NCBI RefSeq assembly: GCF_026004115.1
Contig: NZ_BPIM01000001.1
Location: 2,460,501 to 2,524,500, forward strand
Direction of reading: 5' to 3'
Source: Meiothermus sp.
Lineage (GTDB): Bacteria > Deinococcota > Deinococci > Deinococcales > Thermaceae
Length of the DNA: 64,000 nt
The notes below the pieces were generated by a model. That model was not told the origin of the DNA and made no database searches. It was given only the letters and a program-made list of their open reading frames with translations. Position numbers and translations under genes: made by a program. This document shows, one piece after another, positions 34,319 through 42,956 of the stretch; the first letter of the stretch is position 1, and every line of letters begins with the position of its first letter.

Positions 34319-35285
34319 TCAACGGGTGTACCTGCCCGGCGAATCAGTTATCTCCACTACCGCTCGCAAGAAAGCGTTTCCTGTGGCATTTTCAGCCATA
34401 GCTAGAGGCGCACCGGCCTGGTAGATACCGCTCTTGCCCTCGAAGTAGAGATCGTAAAAATGTCCGTTCAGCATGGGGTTGAGCCCGTAGCGTAGATTTT
34501 CTCGGTTTTGTAATTTTTTAGCCAGCCCTTCGCGCAGCCAGACCACTGCCCTCTATCTCCCTGGGGTCGGCGCTCCAGGGCCCCTCCCAGCGCGCAGCGT
34601 TGGCCGAGGGTTGCACCACCAGCCAGGCCCCGGCGGCGTCGGCTTGCTCGATCAGGTCGTCGTGAAAAGCGTCCAGGCAGATCAGGTTGGCCAGGGTGCC
34701 CAGGCGGGTCTTTAGGGTGTGCCTGCCGGGTTGACCGCCCGTCAGAAACGCGTGGCGTTCCTCGGCGGTCAAATGAACCTTGGGGATGCGCCCCAGCACG
34801 GTGCCCTGGGGTGAAATGACGAGCGAGAGGTTGTAAACGCCCTTGCCCCTGGGATGGAGGCCCTGCACCGGTTCCCAGTCCATGTGCGGGCTGAAAATAC
34901 TGCCGGCCACAATGTAGGCGCGGACTGCCTGAGCGGCTTCCTGAAAAGCTTGCTCATACACCGGCCATACCAGCGGGGCGCGCAGATGGTACAGCGCGGC
35001 GGGACTCCAGACGCCAGGCCGCAGGAGTGCGGGCCAGTGCTCGCGGAGCAACTGCATAGCAGCCTGCAGGCTGGTTTTGGCCTCGAGCACAGCCCTCGAG
35101 GTTTCCAGCCAGAACACCAGGGGCAGGGCAAACGCCTCGGGGAAGGCCAGAATGCGGGGTTCGTCCTGGGGCAGGCCCTCCGTAGCGGCCCGGGTTAGCT
35201 CGAGCACATACCGATTGAAGGCCTGGGCGCTGGTGTAGGGCGCGGTCTGCAGCTCGGTTTGAACGGCAATCAGATGCACCCGCAT
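34319..35285 (-). pseudogene. Frameshifted carbon-nitrogen hydrolase (nitrilase superfamily)
   Basis: Two frames together give one nitrilase-superfamily protein of about 320 residues. The first frame (35285 to about 34548) carries the whole catalytic triad: Glu in LAFPEAFALP, Lys in GRIPKVHLTAEE and Cys in NLICLDAFHDD. The protein then continues from VWLREGLAKKLQNRENLRYG in the next frame, ending at 34319. One extra base near 34545 (in GGCAGTGGTCTGG) explains the break. It may be a recent mutation or a sequencing error. ATG 35285 follows GTGAGGA. Confidence 0.75.
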
Positions 35286-35488
35286 GTTCCTCACCTTACT
35301 ACAGCACGGGCGGGTGGTGGAAAGTCCCTGAAGGCCAAGCTGCATTTCTCGAAAGAACCAGTAAAAAATTGTCCGCTACTTTGTAATGTCTGGTGGGGTG
35401 GCATCTGGCGCGGCCTGGTTGGCTAAGGCGGCCCGGTATGTGGCTTGCCTTCCCGAAAAAAGGGCCAAAATTCCGTATGCTGGCCTTG

Positions 35489-35971
35489 ATGAAAGGTTGG
35501 ATGTGGGGTCTGATACCGCTGGGGCTGTTGGCGGGTTTTTGGCTATTGCAACCTCGAGCCGGGTCCAAAGTGGAGGTACTGCCCTCTTTTACCCTTACGC
35601 AACTAGACGGACAAACGGCCAACCTGATCGATTTCAAAGGTAAACCCATTGTGCTCAATGCCTGGGCTAGTTGGTGTGGGCCCTGCCGCCGTGAAATGCC
35701 CCTGTTGGTAGAAGCCGCCAGGGCCAACCCGCAGTTTCATTTCGTGTTCTTGAACATTAGCGATGGCCCCGAGGCTGTGCGGGCCTTCGAGAGAGAGCTG
35801 GGCCTCAAAATACCCAATGTCTTGCTCGACCCTGATGCCAAACTGAGCGATCCGCTCCGAATCCAGGGCTTGCCGGTCACGCTCCTCTACGATGCCCAGG
35901 GAAAGCTGGTAAACCGGCACATCGGCGAGATAAGCGCTGCTGAACTTGAAGGACTGCTCAAAGAGTTTTAG
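35489..35971 (+). CDS. TlpA/ResA-like thiol-disulfide oxidoreductase
   Basis: A 160-residue membrane-anchored thioredoxin-fold protein: N-terminal helix (about 4-21), then the extracytoplasmic domain with WASWCGPCRREMP (Cys63 and Cys66) and the cis-Pro segment IQGLPVTLLY. Such proteins reduce disulfides for cytochrome c maturation or similar work. ATG 35489 lies seven bases after TATGCT (35476-35481); an upstream in-frame ATG at 35477 lies inside that box. No ccm genes are adjacent. Confidence 0.88.
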   Translation: MKGWMWGLIPLGLLAGFWLLQPRAGSKVEVLPSFTLTQLDGQTANLIDFKGKPIVLNAWASWCGPCRREMPLLVEAARANPQFHFVFLNISDGPEAVRAFERELGLKIPNVLLDPDAKLSDPLRIQGLPVTLLYDAQGKLVNRHIGEISAAELEGLLKEF

Positions 35972-36020
35972 CGAACAGCAACAGCCAATGGTCTGTCCGG
36001 AGCCGTTAGCGGATAGCCAG
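35971..36020 (+). repeat. Heptad repeat after the TlpA-like gene
   Basis: Degenerate 7-bp units GCGAACA, GCAACAG, CCAATGG, TCTGTCC, GGAGCCG, TTAGCGG, ATAGCCA starting at the gene's stop codon. Confidence 0.5.
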
Positions 36021-36039
36021 GGTTTTTGGGTTGACCCTG

Positions 36040-36222
36040 TAGATTCGTTGCCGAACGGTGACGAACTAACCCGACCTAAGTTACCTGCGTAGCGGAGGGC
36101 GATGCCGCCCCTTGGAAAGGGAGGCTTTTTTCACCGACCGTTCGGGAGGGGTGTGCTCCAGGACTCAAAAAGACAACTTGTGGGTTTTTTGGTTTTTTAA
36201 ACTATCTATTTGAATCCAGTAT
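36040..36222 (-). repeat. Repeat family C, copy 2 (interrupted)
   Basis: An inverted, degenerate copy of the 32426-32552 element. It keeps GGATTCAAATAGATAG, CTTTTTGAGTCC and GGTTAGTTCGTCACCG (minus strand). An extra stretch of about 80 bases between the two dyads contains the TlpA-gene terminator. The gap 35972-36278 holds this element and no gene. Confidence 0.65.
36104..36131 (+). terminator. Probable terminator of the TlpA-like gene
   Basis: GCCGCCCCTT (36104-36113) pairs with AAAGGGAGGC (36116-36125), two mismatches, then six T. Confidence 0.6.
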
Positions 36223-36278
36223 GACACCTGGCACGAACAGCGTTCATTCCAGTGCGTCTTGTTCTGGTAATCAGATGG

Positions 36279-36650
36279 CTAGTGCAAGCAATCGGTGCAG
36301 CGTCCATAGAGCACGATTTCGTGTTTTTCGGTTTTGAAACCTTTGGGCACCATGAAGGTAAAATCGCCCGGGCAGCCCTCGAGCTCGAAGACCTTGCCAC
36401 ACCTGGTGCAGTGGAAGTGGTGATGGTGTTTTTTGCCTGCTAGCTCGTAGCGAGGTGCTTCGCCGGGAAGTTCGACCGCTACGGCGCTGCCCTCCTCGAT
36501 CAGGCTTTTGAGGGTGCGGTAGACCGTGGCGATGCCGAGGCCCGGGACTTTAGCGCGGGCGGCCTCGAGGACTTCGGTAGGGGAGAGCGGGCGGTTGAGT
36601 TCGGTCATCACCTCTCGAATAGCCTGCCGCTGGCGGGTCGAGCGTTCCAT
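36279..36650 (-). CDS. Fur/Zur-family metal regulator
   Basis: A 123-residue Fur-family repressor: winged helix (about 1-70, GLGIATVYRTLKSLIEEG), HHHHFHCTRC (75-84) and C-terminal CTDC (118-121). It is divergent from a metal-receptor gene and a perfect dyad lies between them, which favours control of Zn or Mn/Fe uptake. ATG 36650 lies seven bases after TATTCT (36658-36663), so it is probably leaderless; that promoter would also be near the operator, allowing self-control. Confidence 0.9.
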   Translation of the reverse strand: MERSTRQRQAIREVMTELNRPLSPTEVLEAARAKVPGLGIATVYRTLKSLIEEGSAVAVELPGEAPRYELAGKKHHHHFHCTRCGKVFELEGCPGDFTFMVPKGFKTEKHEIVLYGRCTDCLH

Positions 36651-36676
36651 AGTTTTCAGAATAGCAAACCCGGGTC

Positions 36677-36705
36677 TTGACAATATGATAACGATTTATC
36701 ATTAT
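36677..36705 (+). promoter_or_regulatory. Metal-receptor promoter with overlapping Fur/Zur-type operator
   Basis: TTGACA (36677-36682), 17 bases, CATTAT (36700-36705). The spacer holds the perfect dyad ATGATAA-CGAT-TTATCAT (36685-36702), close to the Fur-type TGATAAT/ATTATCA consensus. A repressor bound there would block RNA polymerase. A consensus AGGAGG precedes the ATG at 36733. Confidence 0.75.
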
Positions 36706-36732
36706 GAATAGTTGGCGTAACAGGAGGTTTGC

Positions 36733-37626
36733 ATGAAATTTATTCTCCCAATGGGATTTTTGCTGATGCTCGGGCTGGGTGTGGGCCTGGCTCAGCCGGT
36801 ACAGGTCGCAGCGACCACGGGCTTTATTGCCGATATGGTGCGTAATGTGGGAGGAAGCCGTGTCAGTGTGGTGCAGGTCGTCCCCAACGGCAGTGACCCA
36901 CACAGCTTTGAGCCGCGCCCGTCAGTAGTCCAGGCCATCAGCCGGGCCAGGGTCTTTTTTGCCAATGGACTCTCCCTCGAGCCCTTTTTCGAGAAGCTCG
37001 AGGCCCAGCTTCCCCAAAACGCCCGCATCGTCGAGCTGGCCGATGGAATGCCAGACCTGATCAAGGCCGGTGAAAAAGAAGCCCATGCTGATGAGCACGG
37101 TCACGAACACGCCGGGTACGACCCCCACCTCTGGCTCGACCCCACCTACGGCATCCGCTACGTGGAGAAAATCCGCGATATCCTCTCGGCAGTGGATCCT
37201 GCCGGACGCTCTATGTATACCCAGAATGCATCGCGTTATATTGCCCAGATCCGCCAGGCCGATACCGCCGTACAACGCTGCCTGGCCGAGATTCCACAGA
37301 ACCGGCGCGTTCTGGTTTCCCAGCACGAGGCGCTCCGTTACTTCAACCGCCACTACCGGCTCAAAAGCATCGGCACCATTGCCGACTTTGCCGGACAGGA
37401 ACGCGGCCCGGCCAGTCTGGCCCGGCTGGCCCAGGCCATGAAGAAGGAAAATGTCCGGGTGATTTTTGTGGAGCCCCAGTTCTCTCAAAGCCAGGCGCGG
37501 GCGCTGGCCGAGGCCACCGGGGCCAGGATCGCCCGTATCTACTCCGACGCCTTCGACAACACAGTCAATACCTACCTCAAACTCATCCAGGCCAACGGGC
37601 AGGCTATCTGTCGGGTCTTCAAGTAG
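36733..37626 (+). CDS. Zn/Mn ABC transporter substrate-binding protein (ZnuA-like)
   Basis: A 297-residue periplasmic metal receptor of cluster A-I. It has a signal peptide (1-20, ending LAQP), likely ligands His57 (SDPHSFEP), His132 (YDPHLWLDP), His198 (SQHEALRYF) and Asp272 (YSDAFD), and a His-rich loop (HADEHGHEH, about 118-126). The third His and this loop favour zinc over manganese. No permease or ATPase gene follows, so it must use transporter parts encoded elsewhere. The gene is divergent from a Fur/Zur regulator with an operator in its promoter. Confidence 0.9.
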   Translation: MKFILPMGFLLMLGLGVGLAQPVQVAATTGFIADMVRNVGGSRVSVVQVVPNGSDPHSFEPRPSVVQAISRARVFFANGLSLEPFFEKLEAQLPQNARIVELADGMPDLIKAGEKEAHADEHGHEHAGYDPHLWLDPTYGIRYVEKIRDILSAVDPAGRSMYTQNASRYIAQIRQADTAVQRCLAEIPQNRRVLVSQHEALRYFNRHYRLKSIGTIADFAGQERGPASLARLAQAMKKENVRVIFVEPQFSQSQARALAEATGARIARIYSDAFDNTVNTYLKLIQANGQAICRVFK

Positions 37627-37638
37627 AGCCCTGAGCCC

Positions 37639-38121
37639 ATGCCACACCTAAAGAACCCGATGCTGGTGCAGTTCTGGCTGTGGGGCCAGGACGCGCTCAC
37701 CGGTAGCCTGCTGGCCTATGGTTTCCAGAAAAATCCAAGTCCAACAGGCCGGGGCTCGAGCCTATACCTCAAAGGCCAGGTTGGGCTTCACTCGACGGCA
37801 GCCTGGCTACTACGCTCCGACGGGGTGTTGCTATACCACCGCCCCAGTGAATCCTTTGGCTGGCTGGAGAATGCCGATGGCCTGCCCGAACTATCCGCCC
37901 GCAGGAAGCCCTGTGACCTCGACGCAGGTACGGAATACTTCAGACCTTTTGTAAGTGCCTATGAGGCATGGATTGCAGGCCGATATGGTCTGGACTATCG
38001 TCGACAACAGCTTACGAACCTTCCCAAGCTGGCCCGAAGCTCCCTGGACATTTGGGAGCACTGGGTGCAGCCTATTTTGCGTGAAAGTAAGGTTTTTCCA
38101 GCCCAGCGAAGCCCGTTCTAG
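37639..38121 (+). CDS. Hypothetical protein downstream of the metal receptor
   Basis: A 160-residue soluble protein that I do not recognise; rich in Trp, Leu and Arg, no signal peptide. It begins 12 bases after the receptor gene, so they are probably cotranscribed. A second ATG at 37660 could be the true start. Its 3' end overlaps the convergent amidase gene by four bases. A role in metal supply is possible only by association. Confidence 0.6.
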   Translation: MPHLKNPMLVQFWLWGQDALTGSLLAYGFQKNPSPTGRGSSLYLKGQVGLHSTAAWLLRSDGVLLYHRPSESFGWLENADGLPELSARRKPCDLDAGTEYFRPFVSAYEAWIAGRYGLDYRRQQLTNLPKLARSSLDIWEHWVQPILRESKVFPAQRSPF

Positions 38122-39194
38122 CGCTGGGCATGGCCACTGTTCAAAAAAGCAATAATTCCCCCCGCCAGCCCGCTCGCAAGCTGTTGCCGGTACGCGCTGG
38201 TGGCTAGCTTTTTGCCTTCAGCGGGGTGATTGACAAAGCCAATCTCCACCAGAATGGCCGGAATGCGGGCGTTGCGGATCACGTAAAAAGGTGCGGTTTG
38301 GACACCCCGGCTTACTGCACCGGTTTCGCGCACCAGGGAGCGCAAGGTTTTGAGGGCCAGTTGCTCGGAAAACTTGAGGTTGGCCTGGGCGATGAGGTCG
38401 CGCATGAGGCGCTGGGCCACGCCCTGGGCCTCGCGGGTCAGGCGCTGCCCCAGCGCGCCCCCACCGTTTTCCAGAATGGCCTTAGACAAAAGCCGCTGAT
38501 CGATGGTCTCGCCAAAGTAGTACACCTCAATCCCCTGCGCGACCCGTTCGGCGGCGTTGGCGTGGATGGAAACAAAGAGCGTGCGTTTGCTATCGGCCAT
38601 GGCCGCCCGTAGCCCCAGGTCGGTGGCCTTGTTGGCCGAGAGATGTCGGTCGGTGGTGCGCGTCAGGATGACCCGAATGCCTCTGGCCTCGAGGAGTCGT
38701 TTGGTGCGTAGGGCCACTTCCAGTACGGCCTCTTCCTCTTGCACCAGACCCACTGCGCCGGGGTCAACCCCTCCATGGCCGGGATCCAACACCACCACCG
38801 CAGTGGGCGCACGGGAACCGTTGCGGGGTCGGGGCTGGGTAGTGGTCGCGGGCTGGCTGCTGCTGCGCACCTCCAGTACCAGGCGGCGGGGATTGGCGAG
38901 CTCCTGGGTACGGTAGCTGGCACCGGCCCGCAGCGTCACCACATAAATCGAGCCACCCGGACTGGGGGTGGCTCTGTAGCCGACAACCTGCGGCGTGTTC
39001 AGCAAAGCCCGCAAGGTTCGGGGCAGAGTGCCCTGGAAGCGTATGGAAACCTGGTTGCCTTCACGTTTCAGGCTAAACCTTGCTTCGCTGGGAATGCCAA
39101 ATACCAGTCGGGTCAGGCCATCTTCGGTGCCTACTCGAGGTTGAGCCAGTCCCAGAGAGGCCAAACAGAACGACAGAGCCAAAATGTATCGCAT
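38118..39194 (-). CDS. N-acetylmuramoyl-L-alanine amidase (Amidase_3)
   Basis: A 358-residue exported peptidoglycan amidase: signal peptide (1-17, ending GLAQP), an AMIN-like beta domain (about 20-110), a Pro/Ser linker, and a zinc amidase domain (about 133-355). The zinc ligands are in VVLDPGHGGVDPG, EEEAVLE (Glu) and FVSIHANA; the catalytic Glu is in LVEIGFVNH. It cuts the bond between the glycan and stem peptide during cell separation. Confidence 0.93.
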   Translation of the reverse strand: MRYILALSFCLASLGLAQPRVGTEDGLTRLVFGIPSEARFSLKREGNQVSIRFQGTLPRTLRALLNTPQVVGYRATPSPGGSIYVVTLRAGASYRTQELANPRRLVLEVRSSSQPATTTQPRPRNGSRAPTAVVVLDPGHGGVDPGAVGLVQEEEAVLEVALRTKRLLEARGIRVILTRTTDRHLSANKATDLGLRAAMADSKRTLFVSIHANAAERVAQGIEVYYFGETIDQRLLSKAILENGGGALGQRLTREAQGVAQRLMRDLIAQANLKFSEQLALKTLRSLVRETGAVSRGVQTAPFYVIRNARIPAILVEIGFVNHPAEGKKLATSAYRQQLASGLAGGIIAFLNSGHAQR

Positions 39195-39285
39195 CTAACG
39201 TAATTGTATTGCTATCCCATGAGAATTGTCACGCCGCGCTCGAGGTTGCATTCAAAGCGCGTGGTTCTTGTGGGTTAAACACCCC

Positions 39286-40335
39286 TCATTGCCCCGGCCA
39301 CCTTCGCTCGATGTAGTCCAGCTTTCGTCCCCGCATCAGCCAGGCGGCCATCAGGGTGGTGAGCGGAACCGCCAGTACCAGGGCCAGCGAACCCACCAGC
39401 ATGGTGACAATTTCGGCGGCAAAGGTCTCGTTATTTATCAGTAGCACCAGCGGAACATCGCTCTGGCTAATCAGCAGCAGTAAAGGCAGTGTACCCGCTG
39501 CATAGGCCAGAATCAGGGTGTTGACCAGACTGCCAATGTGGTCGAAGCCCACCGTCATGCCCCTGGTGTAAAGCTCCCGAAGGCTGTAGCGGGGGTTGGC
39601 CTGCACCAGCGCCTGAACGACTGCAGCCTGGGTTACCGTTACATCGTTCAGGGCCCCCAGCGCCCCCACCACCACCCCGGCCAGGTACAGCGAGACCAGA
39701 TCGAGGTTGCCCCCTAGCTGGAAACGGGCCAGGAAGGCCTCCTCCGAAGTGAGGCCGGTAAACTGCATCCACTCGGTCAGCAGTACGGAAAGCACCAGGG
39801 CCACCAGCGTGGCAAAGGTGGTTCCAATCAGGGCCGCGGTGGTCTTGCGGTTGATTCCGTGAACAAAGTAAATCGAAAGCGCCAGGATGCCAAAAGCGCC
39901 CACAAAGGTGATTAGCAGGGGGTTATTTCCGGCCGAGATTTGCGGCACCACAAAAAAGGCCAGTACCGCCATGCTGGCGGCAGTTCCCAACAGACCCCGC
40001 AAACCTTTGCCGCGCCCCAGGGTTACCGTTACCAGCACAAACAGCCCGAGCAAGCCCCACAGGTAGGGGATGCGGTAGGGTTCTGCAATATAGGTTCTGC
40101 CGTCGGCCTCGTACACCACCACCTGCTGCCCCGTGCGAAAGGCCGCCGATTCGGTGGGAAACTCCGCTTCCTTGAGCTTCTCACCAACCCGCACAGTCGC
40201 GCTCTTATCACCCATCGAGACGATACGGGCAATCGAGTACGCGCCAGGTGAACTGGGGGGCGCCGGGGCTTGCTCGGGTGCGTCCTGCGCCCAGGCCAGG
40301 CCCAGAACAACCATGAGAACGAACCAAAAACGCAT
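39286..40335 (-). CDS. YibE/F-family membrane protein
   Basis: A 349-residue multipass protein: signal peptide (1-16), an extracytoplasmic stretch (about 17-90), then about seven membrane helices with the family signature GALNDVTVTQAAVV and RGMTVGFDHIGSLVNTLILAYAG-like segment. The function of YibE/F is not established; a transport role is often suggested. ATG 40335 lies seven bases after TAAGAT (40343-40348), probably leaderless. Confidence 0.88.
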   Translation of the reverse strand: MRFWFVLMVVLGLAWAQDAPEQAPAPPSSPGAYSIARIVSMGDKSATVRVGEKLKEAEFPTESAAFRTGQQVVVYEADGRTYIAEPYRIPYLWGLLGLFVLVTVTLGRGKGLRGLLGTAASMAVLAFFVVPQISAGNNPLLITFVGAFGILALSIYFVHGINRKTTAALIGTTFATLVALVLSVLLTEWMQFTGLTSEEAFLARFQLGGNLDLVSLYLAGVVVGALGALNDVTVTQAAVVQALVQANPRYSLRELYTRGMTVGFDHIGSLVNTLILAYAAGTLPLLLLISQSDVPLVLLINNETFAAEIVTMLVGSLALVLAVPLTTLMAAWLMRGRKLDYIERRWPGQ

Positions 40336-40446
40336 GGCTCTAATCTTATTTGGCTTTTAGATGAGAGGGTAAGGGCCCTCGAGGAAAAGCGTTGGATTGG
40401 ATTTGGTTGTAAACTACACATGTACCAAAAACCGGGGGGTCATGTT

Positions 40447-41004
40447 ATGAATACCACACCGTCCATTACCGATACCGTAATGAATATGGTCAGCCAGAGC
40501 ATTCAGGTGCTCACCAAACCCAGCGTGGAAACCTTTGAGCAATACGAAAACAAAGGCACCCTGCGGGATGCGCTGATCTACATGCTGATTGCCGCCGTGA
40601 TCACCGGCCTATTCAGTCTGGGCAGCGGCCTGGGGGCTTTTTTGAACGGCATTATTGGTACCCTGGTGGGTTTCCTGATCTTTACCTACCTGGTGCACTA
40701 CATTGGCAAGACCCAGGGCGGCACCGGTACGCTCGACAATGTGGCCTACACGTTTGCGTTGTTCTGGGCGCCCATCAGTGTACTGTTTGCGGTGGTCAGC
40801 CTGATTCTGCTCATCACGTTAATTGGCGTCTTCTTGATTCCTTTACTGGCCATTGGGGCGCTGGTTATTAACGTCTACTTTGCCTACCTGGCCGTGCAGT
40901 CGAGCATGAACCTGCGCGAAAGTGGCAAAATCTGGATCACCCTGGCGGTGGCTTTTGTCGGCACCCTGATTGCCAGCATAGTTATTGCCGGCATTTTGCG
41001 ATAA
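40447..41004 (+). CDS. Yip1-domain membrane protein
   Basis: A 185-residue protein with a short soluble N-terminus and about five membrane helices (about 45-68, 72-90, 105-128, 130-150, 160-185). The pattern DALIYMLIAAVITGLFSLGSG and TYLVHYIGKTQGGTGTLDNVAYTFA is typical of the Yip1/DUF1282 family. Function unknown in bacteria. ATG 40447 follows GGGGGGT. TTGGAT (40392) and TACACA (40415) may be its promoter. Confidence 0.82.
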   Translation: MNTTPSITDTVMNMVSQSIQVLTKPSVETFEQYENKGTLRDALIYMLIAAVITGLFSLGSGLGAFLNGIIGTLVGFLIFTYLVHYIGKTQGGTGTLDNVAYTFALFWAPISVLFAVVSLILLITLIGVFLIPLLAIGALVINVYFAYLAVQSSMNLRESGKIWITLAVAFVGTLIASIVIAGILR

Positions 41005-41269
41005 ACCAAAATGCGCCAAGAGCTTGCTCAAAGCCCAGAGCAAACGGTAAGGGGAGAGGGTAGCCTTCGTTGACCCCAGCGGGTACAGATAGGCTCCCTG
41101 TTTAGTAAAAAAAATGCCGCTGGTCTTTCACCCACTGGCCGATGGCCAGGGTATTGCGCTGCTCCCAACCGAATCTCGAGCAAGCAGACGAGCATCGGTT
41201 CTTGTCTGCAATGTCAGGTTTTCGGCTACATGCGCGGGCTGGGCTTCTGGTCCAGGTAGCCACATGCAT
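41005..41269. other. Gap with no recognisable gene
   Basis: Between the Yip1 gene and the dehydrogenase at 41444 (440 bases in all). The left part (41005-41269) contains fragments of open frame on both strands but no start signal, RNA gene or clear family match. The right part is repeat A copy 3 and the next promoter. Confidence 0.5.
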
Positions 41270-41338
41270 CAGTCGGGGGTGTCGCCGGATGAGGGAGCTT
41301 GGGATGACCCTCAGAACTAACTCTACTAAGGTTGGTAT
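41270..41338 (+). repeat. Repeat family A, copy 3 (right half only)
   Basis: About 69 bases matching the right end of the 171-bp element: CGCCGGATGAGGGAGCTTGG, then GACCCTCAGAACTAACT and the TTGGTAT terminus at 41332-41338. The left half is missing. Confidence 0.75.
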
Positions 41339-41443
41339 AAAGCCAGGCAAACCCAAATCTGGCAGCAAAAATTTGAGCACATTGCTCCATCGCATAAGGT
41401 GCTTGCCGAGACCAACGAAAGCGCTTGACGGTATAGTTTGGCT

Positions 41444-42343
41444 ATGGTTTTTCAAGATCAGGAAGCGCATGTGAGAACGGCATTTATCGGACTTGGGGCT
41501 ATGGGTTATCCGATGGCGGGGCACCTGGCCAAAAAATACGAGACCCTGGTATGGAACCGCACCTTTGCCAAGGCCGAGGCCCATGCCAAAGAGTTTGGCT
41601 CGAGGGCCGTGGATCTTCCCGAGGTGGCCCTAGCCGATATTCTCTTGACCTGTCTGCCCACTTCCCTCGAGGTTGACGAACTCGCCCAGAAGCTTTTGCC
41701 GTACTTGCGCCCCGGGATGCTGTGGATAGACCACACCTCGGGTGAACCGGAGCTGGCTAAGAAGACGGCCCAGATGCTAAAGGAGAGGGGGGTATCGTAC
41801 CTGGACGCCTGTCTGTCGGGGGGTGTCGTTGGTGCGATGCAGGCCAGGGCAACCGTTATGGCGGGGGGCTCGCCGGAGGACTTTGCCCGGGCCAAGCCGG
41901 TGATGGAAGTCTACGCCGCCAAGATTGTGCACGTGGGGCCGCTGGGGTCGGGCCATGCGGTCAAGGCGGTCAACAACGCCCTGCTGGCGGTGAACCTGTG
42001 GGCCTTGAGCGAGGGCATGGTGGCCCTGGTCAAGCAAGGGGTGGATGCCGGGCTGGCCTTGGAGGTCATCAATGCTTCCTCGGGGCGCTCGAATGTGAGC
42101 GAGAATTTGTTCGGCCAGCGGGTCGTTTCACGCCAGTTTCCCAACACCTTCGCCCTGGGTTTGCTGGCCAAGGATATGGGTATTTGTGTAAAGGTGCTCG
42201 AGGCCGCCGGAACCCCGGCTCCCATGCTTCGGCAGGTGCGGGAGTTCTTCGAGATTGCCAAACGCGAAGTGGGCGCTGCCGAGGTAGATCACACCGCTGT
42301 GGCCCGACTGTTGGAGAAGTGGTCGGGGGTAGAGATCAAATGA
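41444..42343 (+). CDS. NAD(P)-dependent beta-hydroxyacid dehydrogenase
   Basis: A 299-residue oxidoreductase of the 3-hydroxyisobutyrate dehydrogenase family. The Rossmann domain (about 10-170) has FIGLGAMGYPMAGHL and the substrate loop DACLSGGVVGA; the all-helical domain (about 175-290) has the catalytic Lys in HAVKAVNNALLAVN. Substrate could be 3-hydroxyisobutyrate, tartronate semialdehyde or a succinic semialdehyde. ATG 41444 lies six bases after TATAGT (41432-41437). A GTG at 41471 with AGGA before it begins the conserved domain exactly and is a real alternative. Confidence 0.88.
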   Translation: MVFQDQEAHVRTAFIGLGAMGYPMAGHLAKKYETLVWNRTFAKAEAHAKEFGSRAVDLPEVALADILLTCLPTSLEVDELAQKLLPYLRPGMLWIDHTSGEPELAKKTAQMLKERGVSYLDACLSGGVVGAMQARATVMAGGSPEDFARAKPVMEVYAAKIVHVGPLGSGHAVKAVNNALLAVNLWALSEGMVALVKQGVDAGLALEVINASSGRSNVSENLFGQRVVSRQFPNTFALGLLAKDMGICVKVLEAAGTPAPMLRQVREFFEIAKREVGAAEVDHTAVARLLEKWSGVEIK

Positions 42344-42432
42344 CCGCCTGTTCGGGCGCGGGAATGAGAAGCTTAGGCCCTAATCGTAGAACATTCTCAG
42401 ATTGAACCCAGTATTGCATCATAAAGTAAAGC

Positions 42433-42921
42433 ATGGAACAGGTCAGACTGGGTTCGTTGCTCAAACCCCTTGGGTTGGGCCTGGCTACGATGGCTTTGTT
42501 GGGCACGGGGTTTGTGGCAGGCCGCCTTTCGGCGCAACCACAACCGGGGGAGGCTTCGCAGACCCAGCGGGGGGTTCGGTTTCAAGCGGTTCAGTTTGAC
42601 CAGCAGCAACTCCTGCCCGCACCTGATCCCCGCGAGTTAATTCCGCTTCAGCCAGGGCCAGGCCAGCCCCAACCGGGACAGGGCCAGGGCGAGGAGTGCC
42701 CCATCCTGATTTACCAGGATGGTCAGCTATTCCGCTTTGACCTGCCCGGACAGCAAATGCCAGGGCCTGGCGGCTCCATGCCGGGCCCTGGGAGGCCTGG
42801 AGGTTCTCCAGAACTCATTCCGCTCGACCCCAGCACCCCCTACATACCGAGTCCGCCTACGCCGCCCATGCCTGCACCCGCTCCCACCCCTCCTGAAAGC
42901 AACCCCGATCAGTCCATTTGA
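42433..42921 (+). CDS. Secreted or anchored Pro/Gly/Gln-rich protein
   Basis: A 162-residue protein with an N-terminal hydrophobic helix (about 13-33) acting as signal or anchor. The rest is low-complexity, with PGPGQPQPGQGQG and PSPPTPPMPAPAPTPP blocks. I do not recognise a family. It lies 35 bases before moxR on the same strand, so it may be the first gene of that operon; the Pro-rich part is probably extended and outside the cytosol. Confidence 0.65.
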   Translation: MEQVRLGSLLKPLGLGLATMALLGTGFVAGRLSAQPQPGEASQTQRGVRFQAVQFDQQQLLPAPDPRELIPLQPGPGQPQPGQGQGEECPILIYQDGQLFRFDLPGQQMPGPGGSMPGPGRPGGSPELIPLDPSTPYIPSPPTPPMPAPAPTPPESNPDQSI

Positions 42922-42956
42922 AACCAATGCAAATAAGTTAGCCGAAGAGGTTTTTT

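Noticed and set aside
41102-41584. Minus-strand frame across the gap after the Yip1 gene
   Set aside because: It runs through repeat A copy 3 and the dehydrogenase start; no start signal or family match. I considered a transposase remnant but saw no DDE or HUH motif.
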